A stretch of DNA of 6,970 nt from Betaproteobacteria bacterium (GCA_005884335.1 VBCJ01000080.1:1-6970), one strand, 5' to 3'. Counted from the first letter of the stretch, positions 1 through 6,925 are shown. Notes: generated by a model not told the origin, from the sequence alone. A program made the numbers and translations.

Positions 1-114
1 CCTGCGCTCGAGCGCGCGTATCCGCGGTTGCCCTTCACCTGGCCCGCAGTCAGCCATCCGGCGGGTGGCGTCTTTCTGATCGAGCGCGCGCAGCTGCCTG
101 CCGATCTCGAATAG
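1..114 (+). CDS. 3' end of an unrecognised protein (partial)
   Basis: The frame is open from the first base and ends at a TAG at 112-114, giving 37 C-terminal residues that finish in ERAQLPADLE. Most third codon positions are G or C, as expected for a real gene in this GC-rich DNA, and the stop falls three bases before the stop of the convergent CHAD gene, a typical tail-to-tail arrangement. One competing plus-strand frame is also open here, so coding is likely but not proven. The fragment is too short to identify and no motif is visible. No terminator hairpin lies between the two stops, so any terminator would have to sit inside the neighbouring coding sequence. Confidence 0.5.
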   Translation, partial: PALERAYPRLPFTWPAVSHPAGGVFLIERAQLPADLE

Positions 115-117
115 GGT

Positions 118-936
118 TCAGCCCCATACAGTGCGGCTCTTCTCGAAAGCGGCCCACGCTGGGCCAAGAGCGGAGATCAGGTGCGCTTCGCGGCGCTGCA
201 GCGGCTTGGGGGGTTCGGCCTTCATCTCCTTCAGGAGCCTTCGCGCCACGGCGATGTCGTTCAGCTCGCCGAGCAGGTCCTGCAACGCCTTCACGCGCTT
301 CAGGTAGGCAGCGTATTGCGTGCCCGGAAAGAAGGGGGCAAAGAATTCACAGGCGTAGCGCAGGCGCCGAATGCGGATGCGCAGCGCATGGCGATCCTCC
401 TCGCGTTGCCAATCGATGCGTCGCGCCGTTTTGAGCGCCTTGCGATGAAATGCTCCGAGGGCCTTCAAGGGTGAAGCCTTGGTTTCATGCACGCAACGCC
501 GCGCGCAACGCAAGAATTGATCGAATGCGCGCGACGAGAGGACCTGCTTCGCCTGGCGCCGGGCCGCTGCGCGCTTGCGCCGCGCGAGGGACTTTAACTC
601 TGGAGAAACGCGCGCATTCTCCAGCCAGCCGCAGAACACGTCCCAGTCGCGCGCCGCGGCGAGCGCCGGCTTGAATTTGCGCAGCCGGCGCTTCGTCGCC
701 GGTATCCTGAACGCGCGCTGCACGGTGCGCAGGCGCCGCAGGCCGACTCGCAGCTGGTGCAGGAACTCCGGGTCGGTGGACTGGGTCACGCCGCGCGCGT
801 TGACTTCCACCTGCGCCAGCGCCGCCGAGAACAGCGCTGCGACAGCGGGCCTGACGCTCAGGCGTGCGCCAAGCGCCGGGGTGCGCCACTTTCGCGGCGC
901 GAAGCTGGGGTGACCGATCGGGCCTCGGGTCTGCAC
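118..936 (-). CDS. CHAD domain protein (stand-alone)
   Basis: A 272-residue protein. Two copies of the CHAD signature are visible: HQLRVGLRRLR at residues 60-70 and HALRIRIRRLRY at 183-194, each a conserved histidine followed by a basic helix. The RDWDVF segment (96-101) and LLGELNDI (221-228) also fit the family. CHAD domains are all-helical, with a basic surface that binds inorganic polyphosphate; they often follow a CYTH triphosphatase domain, but none is present here and the domain fills nearly the whole protein. There is no signal peptide or membrane segment, so it is probably cytoplasmic. The protein is very rich in arginine and lysine. The start used is GTG at 936. It has no purine-rich ribosome site upstream (that stretch is CT-rich on this strand), so a later GTG at residue 43 (808-810) is possible, though it would trim the first helix. 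The gene diverges from the secreted-protein operon and converges on the fragment at 1-114. The family call is firm; the biological role is inferred. Confidence 0.88.
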   Translation of the reverse strand: MQTRGPIGHPSFAPRKWRTPALGARLSVRPAVAALFSAALAQVEVNARGVTQSTDPEFLHQLRVGLRRLRTVQRAFRIPATKRRLRKFKPALAAARDWDVFCGWLENARVSPELKSLARRKRAAARRQAKQVLSSRAFDQFLRCARRCVHETKASPLKALGAFHRKALKTARRIDWQREEDRHALRIRIRRLRYACEFFAPFFPGTQYAAYLKRVKALQDLLGELNDIAVARRLLKEMKAEPPKPLQRREAHLISALGPAWAAFEKSRTVWG

Positions 937-939
937 ATT

Positions 940-946
940 GGGGGAG
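940..946 (+). promoter_or_regulatory. Shine-Dalgarno site deciding a TTG start at 951
   Basis: GGGGGAG followed by AAAA stands directly before TTG at 951-953. Choosing this TTG yields a compact signal peptide, whereas the longer in-frame GTG start at 864 would add 29 arginine-rich residues that spoil it and would run antisense through the CHAD start. The spacer from the GGAG core is only four bases, slightly short. Confidence 0.6.
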
Positions 947-950
947 AAAA

Positions 951-2945
951 TTGCGCGCGGCGGTCCGATTCGCGGGATGGCTCCTGTGCGCGCTTGCGCC
1001 GGCGACGGCGCTTGCCGACTCGTGCGTCTGGGTCTCGGACGAGGACAGCCTCCGGCAAGTCCAGACGAGCGCCAACCAGGTCACCATAGTGGTTCCCTCA
1101 AGCGGAGTGAGCCGGCTCATCATGAACGCCCGCGATTGCGGCGTCTGGGCTTTCAATAAGGACGAGCGGCGCCTGCGCCGCTATGCCGCGGACGGAACGC
1201 TGGAGCTGGACATCGGGGTCCAGTCGCTCGATTCGAGAATAGACGAAATCAGGGATGTGCAACTCGATCCTTATGACGAGAGCCTCTGGCTCGCCGACGA
1301 ACGGCGCTTTTCCCATCTCTCCTCCGCCGGTCAGCTTTTGAGCGGGTTTCCTACTCCGGGCGAGGTGAGCCAGTTTCGCGTCGCGCTGGATCAGAGTCTA
1401 TGGTTGCTGGGCGAGCGTCGGCTCTGGCACTTCGACAAACAGGGGACGCCGCTCGCGAAATTCGCGCTCGCGGACGATTTGGCGGAGGACGCGCGTCAGT
1501 TCGCGGTGGACAGCTTGGGCGGGTTGATCTGGGTGGCGGGCGCCGATGAGCTCGCGCAGCTCCCGCTCTCCAACCCGAGCGCCGCGGCCGTGCGGCTGCG
1601 GGTCCCGCGTTCTATTACCGGACTCGCGCTCGATCCTTTGTCCGGAAAGGTCTGGATCGGGCAGAAGGAGTCGCTGCTCGCCTATGCCCGGGAGGGTACG
1701 CTCGCGCACTCGATCGATCTCAGCGCCCTGCGTTTACGTAAACCGGATAGCCTTGCCTTCGATCCGACGAGCCGCTCGCTTTGGGTCGGGGCGGAGCGTT
1801 CCGTTGCCCGTTTTACCGATGCGGGGCAGTTCGTGGCCCGTCTTGCCGCGCGCGACGGCGACGAGGCGCTCGGCGTGCCGACGTTCCGGGTGGATCCGAC
1901 GCTCGTGATCGTGCGGCCCCCGCAGAACGCCTTAACTAATAATCCCAGCCCTGCGTTCACCCTTACCTACAGCGCGCAATGCAACGGTGAGCCCTGTCAG
2001 TTTGCGAACGACTATTTTGCCGCCTACCAGCTCAGCGCCACTTTGAACGCTCAGCCCGTCGGCGCGCAATTCGCGTTCCACGCCAGCGCCGCGGAGGCGA
2101 CCTTCACGCCCGTCACGAGACTGCCCGAGGGCCAAAACAGCTTCAGCGCGCAGGCGACCGACGGCTTCGGACACCAGTCGAGCCGGGAGGCGATCACTTT
2201 CACGGTGGATACGATCCCGCCGAAGTTCCTCACCCTGGCCCCCGCCGAGGGAAGCGTGCTTGCCAATCCGAATATCCTGATTCAGGGCACGATCGACGAC
2301 CCTACCGCTACGGTGGTGCTCGCGGGCATGGGCGTTAACCGGAATGGAGTGAGCTTCAGCTTTCCGGCGGTTCTGCTGCCCGGTTTGAACACATACAACC
2401 TGTCCGCCACAGATCCAGCCGGCAACGTCACCGTCGTTGTTCTGCATCTCACGCTCGCAACGGTCAGCGTGAGCATTGCGAGCCCGTCCAACGGCGCGAC
2501 GATCAACGCCGACAGTGTCTCCGTGTCGGGAACGTTCCAGGGCCCGGCGAACTCAGGCATCACCGTGAACGGCATCGCCGCCATCGTCACGGGCAGTACC
2601 TTCATCGTCGCCGCCGTGCCGCTGCAGCCCGGGGCGAACACGCTCGCCGCCGTGGCCACCGCCCCCAACCGCCAGAGCGCGACACAAACGGTATCGGTGA
2701 CGAGCACCGGACCCGCGCCGATCCACGTTACGGCGAGCATCGCGCAGGGGCTGGCGCCGCTGGATGTCGCATTCACGGTGAGCAACACGACGGGGAAGGG
2801 CCTGCTCGTCGTTCAGGCGTCCGGCAGACGGTCACGATCGTGGTGCAGGATCCTGCACAGGTTGATCAGCTTTTGCAGCAGACATGGGCGGGCTTCACTG
2901 CCGCGCTTGCCACGCGCGACAAGACTCAGGCGCAGCAATATCTGA
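951..2945 (+). CDS. Secreted beta-propeller / Ig-like protein, 5' part of a frameshifted gene
   Basis: From TTG at 951 the protein opens with a signal peptide (residues 1-22, hydrophobic WLLCALAPATALA, likely cut after ALA). Residues 25 to about 300 contain seven evenly spaced tryptophans in VWV/LWL/IWV-type strands (W27, 66, 113, 151, 194, 235, 278; spacing 38-47), each followed by a charged loop and many by a short strand ending in D/S-x-G. This is the pattern of a seven-bladed NHL/YVTN-like propeller. Ig-like beta modules follow, at about 314-423, 424-503 and 504-587; the second and third repeat the motif of a short strand, then P-x-x-G-x-x-x-N, then a 'PGxNT' turn. Residues from about 588 begin a PKD-like module, but the frame goes wrong near base 2825: the last 40 codons of this frame are arginine- and serine-rich and unlike the rest, while the sensible continuation lies in the -1 frame (2840-3160). 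The intended product would be about 736 residues. The role is unknown; propeller plus Ig modules suggest surface binding. It heads a tightly packed secreted-protein gene run. Confidence 0.75.
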   Translation: MRAAVRFAGWLLCALAPATALADSCVWVSDEDSLRQVQTSANQVTIVVPSSGVSRLIMNARDCGVWAFNKDERRLRRYAADGTLELDIGVQSLDSRIDEIRDVQLDPYDESLWLADERRFSHLSSAGQLLSGFPTPGEVSQFRVALDQSLWLLGERRLWHFDKQGTPLAKFALADDLAEDARQFAVDSLGGLIWVAGADELAQLPLSNPSAAAVRLRVPRSITGLALDPLSGKVWIGQKESLLAYAREGTLAHSIDLSALRLRKPDSLAFDPTSRSLWVGAERSVARFTDAGQFVARLAARDGDEALGVPTFRVDPTLVIVRPPQNALTNNPSPAFTLTYSAQCNGEPCQFANDYFAAYQLSATLNAQPVGAQFAFHASAAEATFTPVTRLPEGQNSFSAQATDGFGHQSSREAITFTVDTIPPKFLTLAPAEGSVLANPNILIQGTIDDPTATVVLAGMGVNRNGVSFSFPAVLLPGLNTYNLSATDPAGNVTVVVLHLTLATVSVSIASPSNGATINADSVSVSGTFQGPANSGITVNGIAAIVTGSTFIVAAVPLQPGANTLAAVATAPNRQSATQTVSVTSTGPAPIHVTASIAQGLAPLDVAFTVSNTTGKGLLVVQASGRRSRSWCRILHRLISFCSRHGRASLPRLPRATRLRRSNI

Positions 2946-3160
2946 ATACTCAGGCACAAGGACGGTACGGGCCCGTTTTCGATGCGCTCTTGCCGCAGAT
3001 GCCTCAGATCGTTGCATCCTATTCCGCTCCGCAGACAGGGCTGATATCCGATGCGCTGGGGGAATATGCGATTAATCGGATGGTAAGCGGTGTCAATCGC
3101 ATCTTTTTCATTTATTTCGTAAAGGACGTCGATGGGATCTGGCGCATCGATTCAATGTAA
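2840..3160 (+). CDS. C-terminal NTF2-like segment, 3' part of the frameshifted gene
   Basis: A 106-residue reading frame that continues the preceding gene in the -1 frame. Reading back from its nominal GTG gives QTVTIVVQD, the expected last strand of a PKD-like domain, so homologous coding begins at about 2825 rather than at an independent start. No ribosome site precedes 2840 and there is no signal peptide, so this piece alone would be a cytoplasmic fragment. It holds two amphipathic helices (about residues 7-36 and 42-58), then a short strand region and a final beta hairpin with IFFIYFVKD and DGIWRIDSM. Helices followed by strands ending in a 'G-x-W-R-I' strand resemble NTF2/SnoaL-like folds, which is inference from pattern only. 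Its last 29 bases overlap the lipoprotein gene. Either the gene is a pseudogene or the window carries a base error. Confidence 0.65.
   Translation: MVQDPAQVDQLLQQTWAGFTAALATRDKTQAQQYLNTQAQGRYGPVFDALLPQMPQIVASYSAPQTGLISDALGEYAINRMVSGVNRIFFIYFVKDVDGIWRIDSM
2843..2858. repeat. 16-base perfect palindrome
   Basis: GTGCAGGATCCTGCAC equals its own reverse complement over all 16 bases. It lies inside the PKD/NTF2 boundary of the broken gene, about 17 bases after the inferred frameshift. About 0.1 perfect 16-base palindromes are expected by chance in a random 7 kb sequence. No role is known; it may simply reflect the codons for VVQDPAQ. Confidence 0.9.
3121..3126 (+). promoter_or_regulatory. Shine-Dalgarno site for the lipoprotein gene
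   Basis: AAAGGA is followed by a five-base spacer before ATG at 3132. It lies within the coding sequence of the preceding gene and supports this start, since no later in-frame ATG or GTG precedes the signal peptide core. Confidence 0.65.
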
Positions 3161-3848
3161 GGGGCCGAGGTGGCGTCTGCGCTGTTTAGCGCAAGGCCTG
3201 CTATTTACGGCGCTTTTGCCACTGTCCGCTTGCGGCGGTATGCCGGCGTATAGCGCTGCACCGATCGAGGCCTGGGTGGTAGACGCCGATACCAACGAGC
3301 CGCTCGAAGGTGTCATCGTTACCGCCAACTCGCAGCTGGTCTCCGGAACCCTCGCGGGTGGTGAAATTCCCAAGGGTCAGCTCATGGTGATGGAGGCGGT
3401 TACCGACAAGGACGGCCGATTCTATTTCGAGGGCTGGACGAAGGCGAACCTTACGACGGGGGAGCTTCGCGACAAGGATCCGCAGATCGTGATGTTCAAA
3501 TCCGGATACCGCTATCGGGGATTCACGAACGACTACCCTGTAAATCAGGTTGTGATCGGCGTTAGGCGCGATTCGAAACTGAACAAGCAGACAGTAAAGC
3601 TCGAGAAATTCAAAGGGAGCCTAAGAGCGTACGCGGAGCATTTTCGATTGCGCTCAGTTTACGACCAAGTTATCGAGGATTGCGAATGGAAAAAGATCCC
3701 GACAATGCTTCTCGCCATGGATCGCGAGCGCAGAAGACTCAAGGCCTCCGACCCTTCGATCGTAATAAGCCTTCCGGGTATTGAGGACATAGAGGCACAG
3801 AAGAATAAATGCGGCTCAGCAAGAGAATTTCTAGAGCGAGCCAAATGA
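3132..3848 (+). CDS. Outer-membrane lipoprotein with carboxypeptidase-regulatory-like domain
   Basis: A 238-residue protein. A basic N-terminus (R13, R15, R17) and hydrophobic stretch lead to the lipobox L31-S32-A33-C34, so signal peptidase II should cut before C34 and lipidate it; glycine at +2 predicts sorting to the outer membrane. Residues 45 to about 102 match a carboxypeptidase-regulatory-like (transthyretin-type) beta sandwich: a strand at IEAWVVDADT, then N-E-P-L-E-G-V, then VTDKDGRFYFEGW, the usual 'T-D-x-x-G-x-F' turn. A further strand pair follows (IVMFKSGYRYRGF, 119-131). Residues 160-238 are mostly helical and charged, with two cysteines (C184, C227) that could pair in the periplasm. 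The start overlaps the previous gene by 29 bases and its stop overlaps the next start (ATGA), so translation of all three is likely coupled. No enzymatic residues are evident; such domains usually act as binding or structural modules. The lipoprotein call is strong; the partner is unknown. Confidence 0.82.
   Translation: MGSGASIQCKGPRWRLRCLAQGLLFTALLPLSACGGMPAYSAAPIEAWVVDADTNEPLEGVIVTANSQLVSGTLAGGEIPKGQLMVMEAVTDKDGRFYFEGWTKANLTTGELRDKDPQIVMFKSGYRYRGFTNDYPVNQVVIGVRRDSKLNKQTVKLEKFKGSLRAYAEHFRLRSVYDQVIEDCEWKKIPTMLLAMDRERRRLKASDPSIVISLPGIEDIEAQKNKCGSAREFLERAK
3845..3848 (+). promoter_or_regulatory. ATGA stop-start overlap (translational coupling)
   Basis: The lipoprotein stop TGA (3846-3848) overlaps the ATG (3845-3847) of the next gene. 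An in-frame ATG 36 bases earlier (3809) is the alternative start. The overlapping one is preferred because it places the positive and hydrophobic parts of the signal peptide right at the N-terminus; neither start has a strong ribosome site. Confidence 0.6.
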
Positions 3849-6800
3849 TCCATCACCGTATTGTTGCTGTCTTACTATTGCTAATGGGCTGTTTGCCACG
3901 CGCGAACGCGTTTGAACCAGAAACGCACGGGGACATATCAGAAGATGCTGCAACGAGATCGGTAATGAATGACAGACAGTTGTTGAAAGATCTCGGCATC
4001 GATGTAGCCGGTATCGATGATGGTAATCGTCCGTTTCCCAATTCGAAAGGGCAGCCTCGAACGATAATTCGCTTAGTAAGAGACGGCGTAAATTTCGAAG
4101 ACTCGCTTTCCTTATTTCGTCCTTTGCGGCATTTCTTCAATCCTCGAACCGACCAGGGTCTGTCCGTGCCGATTCTAGGAGTACAAACGCCATCGCCAGA
4201 CTGGGCGCTGAATGATCGTGGCGATATCTCAGGCCAAGAATTCTCTTATCGAGACGCGAGGCAGTATCTCTTCGACGCCCTTACCTTACGCAGCGAAGGT
4301 GACCGACAGGCGAAGTTCGGCCGCCTGTTTCAGACGCTGGGCCATCTCATGCACCACATGCAAGACATGGCGCAGCCGCAGCATGTGCGAAATGACATGC
4401 ATTGCGACCTCTTGAGTTGTCTCGCCGCTGACATTATCACCGTGGGATTGGCCGGGGTATACAGCCCGAGCGGCTATGAGAAGTACACCAATAAACTGGA
4501 GATCCGACAGAGCCTGAAATTTGCGCCTTCGGATGTCGGCTACGACATTCGGAGCACCGCGTTTACTGGCACTTTCAATTCGCCTCGCAAGTTCTGGCAC
4601 ACCGAACAGAACAATCCGGATGCCGGCAAGGGGATAGCGGAGTTTACGCACCAGAACTTCGTTTCGCAGGGCACCAATTTCCGAAGTAATTCTGCCGGGT
4701 TTACGGCAACGCCAGGTTTCCCGAACCCGGATCCCGCGAGTGCCGACATTGAGCGTGTAGCGGTGGAGCAGTTACCGGGAGTTTCGCCGTCCCTTCGAGG
4801 GGAAGTGTGGTTCTTAAGGACTCCGATCACTGACAATTTCCTGGGGACCAGTCCGAGCGGCAGTCCTTTGACGGCACGGTCAAGCACGTTCTCTATCTTC
4901 GATCCGGATTTGCAACCGAACCAAACGGCAAGGTTTGGACGTTTCTTCAGTCTGAATCGCTTTAACTATGACGACATGAACAAACATCTCATTCCTCGCG
5001 CCGTTGCGTTTTCAGCGGGAATGATCAACTATTTTTTCCGCGGCAAGATCGATTTCGTGGTCGATCCAAATCCGGCCAACCGGGGCGGATTTCTCATCAA
5101 GAACCTGGGCCCTGAACCGATGAAGGGCAAGTTCGCCCTCTACTACGATGATCGCAGCGGCGACCGCCACCCGGTTCCCGACGCAGGCGGCGGCGCGCTC
5201 GTCTGGGACACGACGGCGTTGTTCGCGAGCGCCTCGGGAATGCTGAACGCGGGGGCGAACCTGGCGGTGCCGGGATTCACGCCGCCCACCACTCCGGCCC
5301 CCAAAGTGCTGGGCGAATACATGCTCGTATTCTCGGGCGAGATAGGCGATGAGAAGCCCGAAAACGGCAGCGTTGGGGCGGTGGTAGCGAAGGCCATCAC
5401 CAATCCCTACAGTGGTGCCCTTTATCTCGCCGGTGAGGATAGCGCTGGCCAACTGCAATTCTTCAAGATCGACAAGCAGGGCGTGTCGAACGTCACTGGT
5501 GCACTCCCGTTTGGAATCGGGTTTGTCGATCACACGGTTCGCGAGAGATCTTATGGTTTCAAGCAAGCGCTGCTGACGACAACGTCCAGCGGCGCGGTTA
5601 TCCACCGAACCACCGGCCTCGAGCTGAAGACCGGCTCACTCGGCGATCTTTCCAATGTTTCCTTTGTGCCCGACCCGCTTTCCGGAACGCTGCGCGCGAA
5701 ACTCGGCATAGTTTGGACCGCGCAGTCTCCCGATCCGGCTATCGGTACCTTTGACTTCACACTTCAAACCCAGGACTCCCTGGGACGCGTGGCTTCGCTC
5801 CTGTACACGCGCCGCTTCTTGGGCGCGCAGGGGCAAGCGGCTGAGACTTCCGGTGTTCTGTCGCTGCCGGACCCGACCGGGTCCCGGTTCACGTATAACG
5901 ACTTCCGGACCGGGGTGCTTTTCCTAAGCGGGGACGGAACCACGATCTATCCGCGGGGGAACACTTCTTCAAGGCGCGGCATCCGCATTGCACTCGGCGC
6001 GACCCCCAGCGCGGCGCTGTTTGATCTGCCTCAGGGCGTCGGCTTCAGCGGCACTGTGAACCCACCTCATACCACCACGACCCAGACGGGAACATGCTCG
6101 ATCGACTTCATCGCGAACAATCTGGACGGGAGCCCCAATCATCCGGCGACCGCGACCAGTACCCGAATCCGCAGTGAGACGGTGAACGTAGATAGTAACA
6201 ATTCCGGGACCGATATCACGATCGAGGACATCTTCAACGGAGAACTGTTGTCCTACGAAAGGCGGTTCCAGTCCACACAGTTCGATGGAGTGGTGGCCCA
6301 AACCTGCGTGGCGGCCGGGGTCGACTGGAGCGCCGGTGGATCCACGCCGCAGGTAAAGGTCAACCTGCAGTTTAGTCAGCATACCCAACAATCGCTTCTC
6401 CAACAGGAAGACGACGTTTTACCCAATGGCGCATTTACGTTCACCACACAAAATGGGACCGTAGCAAGTCCGATCAGTGCATCAGCATCTTGTGGGATCG
6501 CAAGCGGCCCGGCGCCCGGAATCGGTCTTCCCTCGACTCCAAACGGCGCGCCTTTCCTCGATATTGACTATTCTTACATCGGGTTTGGCCCGTGTCCGGC
6601 GGCAGCCGGGACTGTTTTTCAGCTGGTCGATGTCGCGACCCAAAAGAAACGCATTTATCGCGCGTTGACCGACACGGCGCAGGATGCCGTGTACTCTGAC
6701 GCGAAGGAGCCTGGCGTATTGAAATTCCGAGGTGAAACCATAGTCATGGTGCCCAACGTCCTGGGAAACTTCGTAGCCGACGTTTCACCCATAGGTGAAG

Positions 6801-6925
6801 TGTTCTTTGCCACGCCTGATCTCTCGATCTTTCACCATGAGCCAAAAGCCGGAAACATGCCCGTATTGAGCCGGGAAATGATTCCCAACGGGATCGTAAA
6901 GCTGCTCGCTGCCATTTGGTTGTAA
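3845..6925 (+). CDS. Secreted zinc-dependent phospholipase C / S1-P1 nuclease-like protein with long C-terminal extension
   Basis: A 1026-residue protein (1038 from the alternative ATG at 3809). Residues 1-22 form a signal peptide ending in ANA, giving a mature start at F23. The next 200 residues line up with the metal-binding scheme of Clostridium perfringens alpha-toxin as I recall it: THGDI (H28) with THAMI; RHFFNP (H96) with DHFWDP; and LMHHMQDMAQPQH (H170, D174, H180) with AMHYFGDIDTPYH. D86 may supply the upstream aspartate, and H186 with E212 (in GYEKYT) may complete the three-metal site; these last assignments are uncertain. The expected reaction is hydrolysis of phosphate esters in phospholipids or nucleic acids outside the cytoplasm; the substrate cannot be told. 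From about residue 397 the chain is strand-rich, possibly beginning with a beta sandwich (IDFVVDPNP, GFLIKNLGP), and the rest is unrecognised. Four cysteines (751, 821, 883, 917) could form disulfides. The family's classic enzymes are about 250-450 residues, so this one is unusually long. It follows the lipoprotein gene in an ATGA overlap. An alternative is a catalytically modified binding protein. Confidence 0.75.
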   Translation: MIHHRIVAVLLLLMGCLPRANAFEPETHGDISEDAATRSVMNDRQLLKDLGIDVAGIDDGNRPFPNSKGQPRTIIRLVRDGVNFEDSLSLFRPLRHFFNPRTDQGLSVPILGVQTPSPDWALNDRGDISGQEFSYRDARQYLFDALTLRSEGDRQAKFGRLFQTLGHLMHHMQDMAQPQHVRNDMHCDLLSCLAADIITVGLAGVYSPSGYEKYTNKLEIRQSLKFAPSDVGYDIRSTAFTGTFNSPRKFWHTEQNNPDAGKGIAEFTHQNFVSQGTNFRSNSAGFTATPGFPNPDPASADIERVAVEQLPGVSPSLRGEVWFLRTPITDNFLGTSPSGSPLTARSSTFSIFDPDLQPNQTARFGRFFSLNRFNYDDMNKHLIPRAVAFSAGMINYFFRGKIDFVVDPNPANRGGFLIKNLGPEPMKGKFALYYDDRSGDRHPVPDAGGGALVWDTTALFASASGMLNAGANLAVPGFTPPTTPAPKVLGEYMLVFSGEIGDEKPENGSVGAVVAKAITNPYSGALYLAGEDSAGQLQFFKIDKQGVSNVTGALPFGIGFVDHTVRERSYGFKQALLTTTSSGAVIHRTTGLELKTGSLGDLSNVSFVPDPLSGTLRAKLGIVWTAQSPDPAIGTFDFTLQTQDSLGRVASLLYTRRFLGAQGQAAETSGVLSLPDPTGSRFTYNDFRTGVLFLSGDGTTIYPRGNTSSRRGIRIALGATPSAALFDLPQGVGFSGTVNPPHTTTTQTGTCSIDFIANNLDGSPNHPATATSTRIRSETVNVDSNNSGTDITIEDIFNGELLSYERRFQSTQFDGVVAQTCVAAGVDWSAGGSTPQVKVNLQFSQHTQQSLLQQEDDVLPNGAFTFTTQNGTVASPISASASCGIASGPAPGIGLPSTPNGAPFLDIDYSYIGFGPCPAAAGTVFQLVDVATQKKRIYRALTDTAQDAVYSDAKEPGVLKFRGETIVMVPNVLGNFVADVSPIGEVFFATPDLSIFHHEPKAGNMPVLSREMIPNGIVKLLAAIWL

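Noticed and set aside
864..950. Longer start (GTG at 864) for the propeller gene
   Set aside because: It adds 29 arginine-rich residues before a clean signal peptide, lies antisense to the CHAD N-terminus and lacks a ribosome site, whereas TTG at 951 has GGGGGAG.
485..1156. Long minus-strand frame of 223 residues
   Set aside because: It overlaps the CHAD gene on the same strand in another frame, is rich in Arg, Ala and Pro without domain pattern, and is typical of spurious frames in GC-rich DNA.
1732..1743. 12-base perfect palindrome GTTTACGTAAAC
   Set aside because: One or two of this length are expected by chance in 7 kb, and it lies inside a coding region.
1932..2788. Two long minus-strand frames opposite the Ig-like modules
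   Set aside because: They are opposite a well-supported plus-strand beta-module gene, have no recognisable motif, and their composition follows from the opposite strand's codons.
2780..2826. Programmed -1 ribosomal frameshift joining the two pieces
   Set aside because: The shift direction fits, but no in-frame X-XXY-YYZ slippery heptamer is present, and the domain also seems to lack its middle, so a lesion is simpler.
3884..3892. Possible lipobox LMGC in the signal peptide of the phospholipase-like protein
   Set aside because: Methionine at -2 is unusual, and the AxA motif at residues 20-22 gives a good ordinary cleavage site; lipidation is not excluded but is less likely.
5012..5605. Minus-strand 197-residue frame, and another at 5969-6403
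   Set aside because: Both are shadows of the phospholipase-like gene, with no ribosome site or motif.
6784..6799. Hairpin TTCACC-CATA-GGTGAA
   Set aside because: It lies inside the coding sequence, has only six base pairs and no T-tract, and is consistent with chance.
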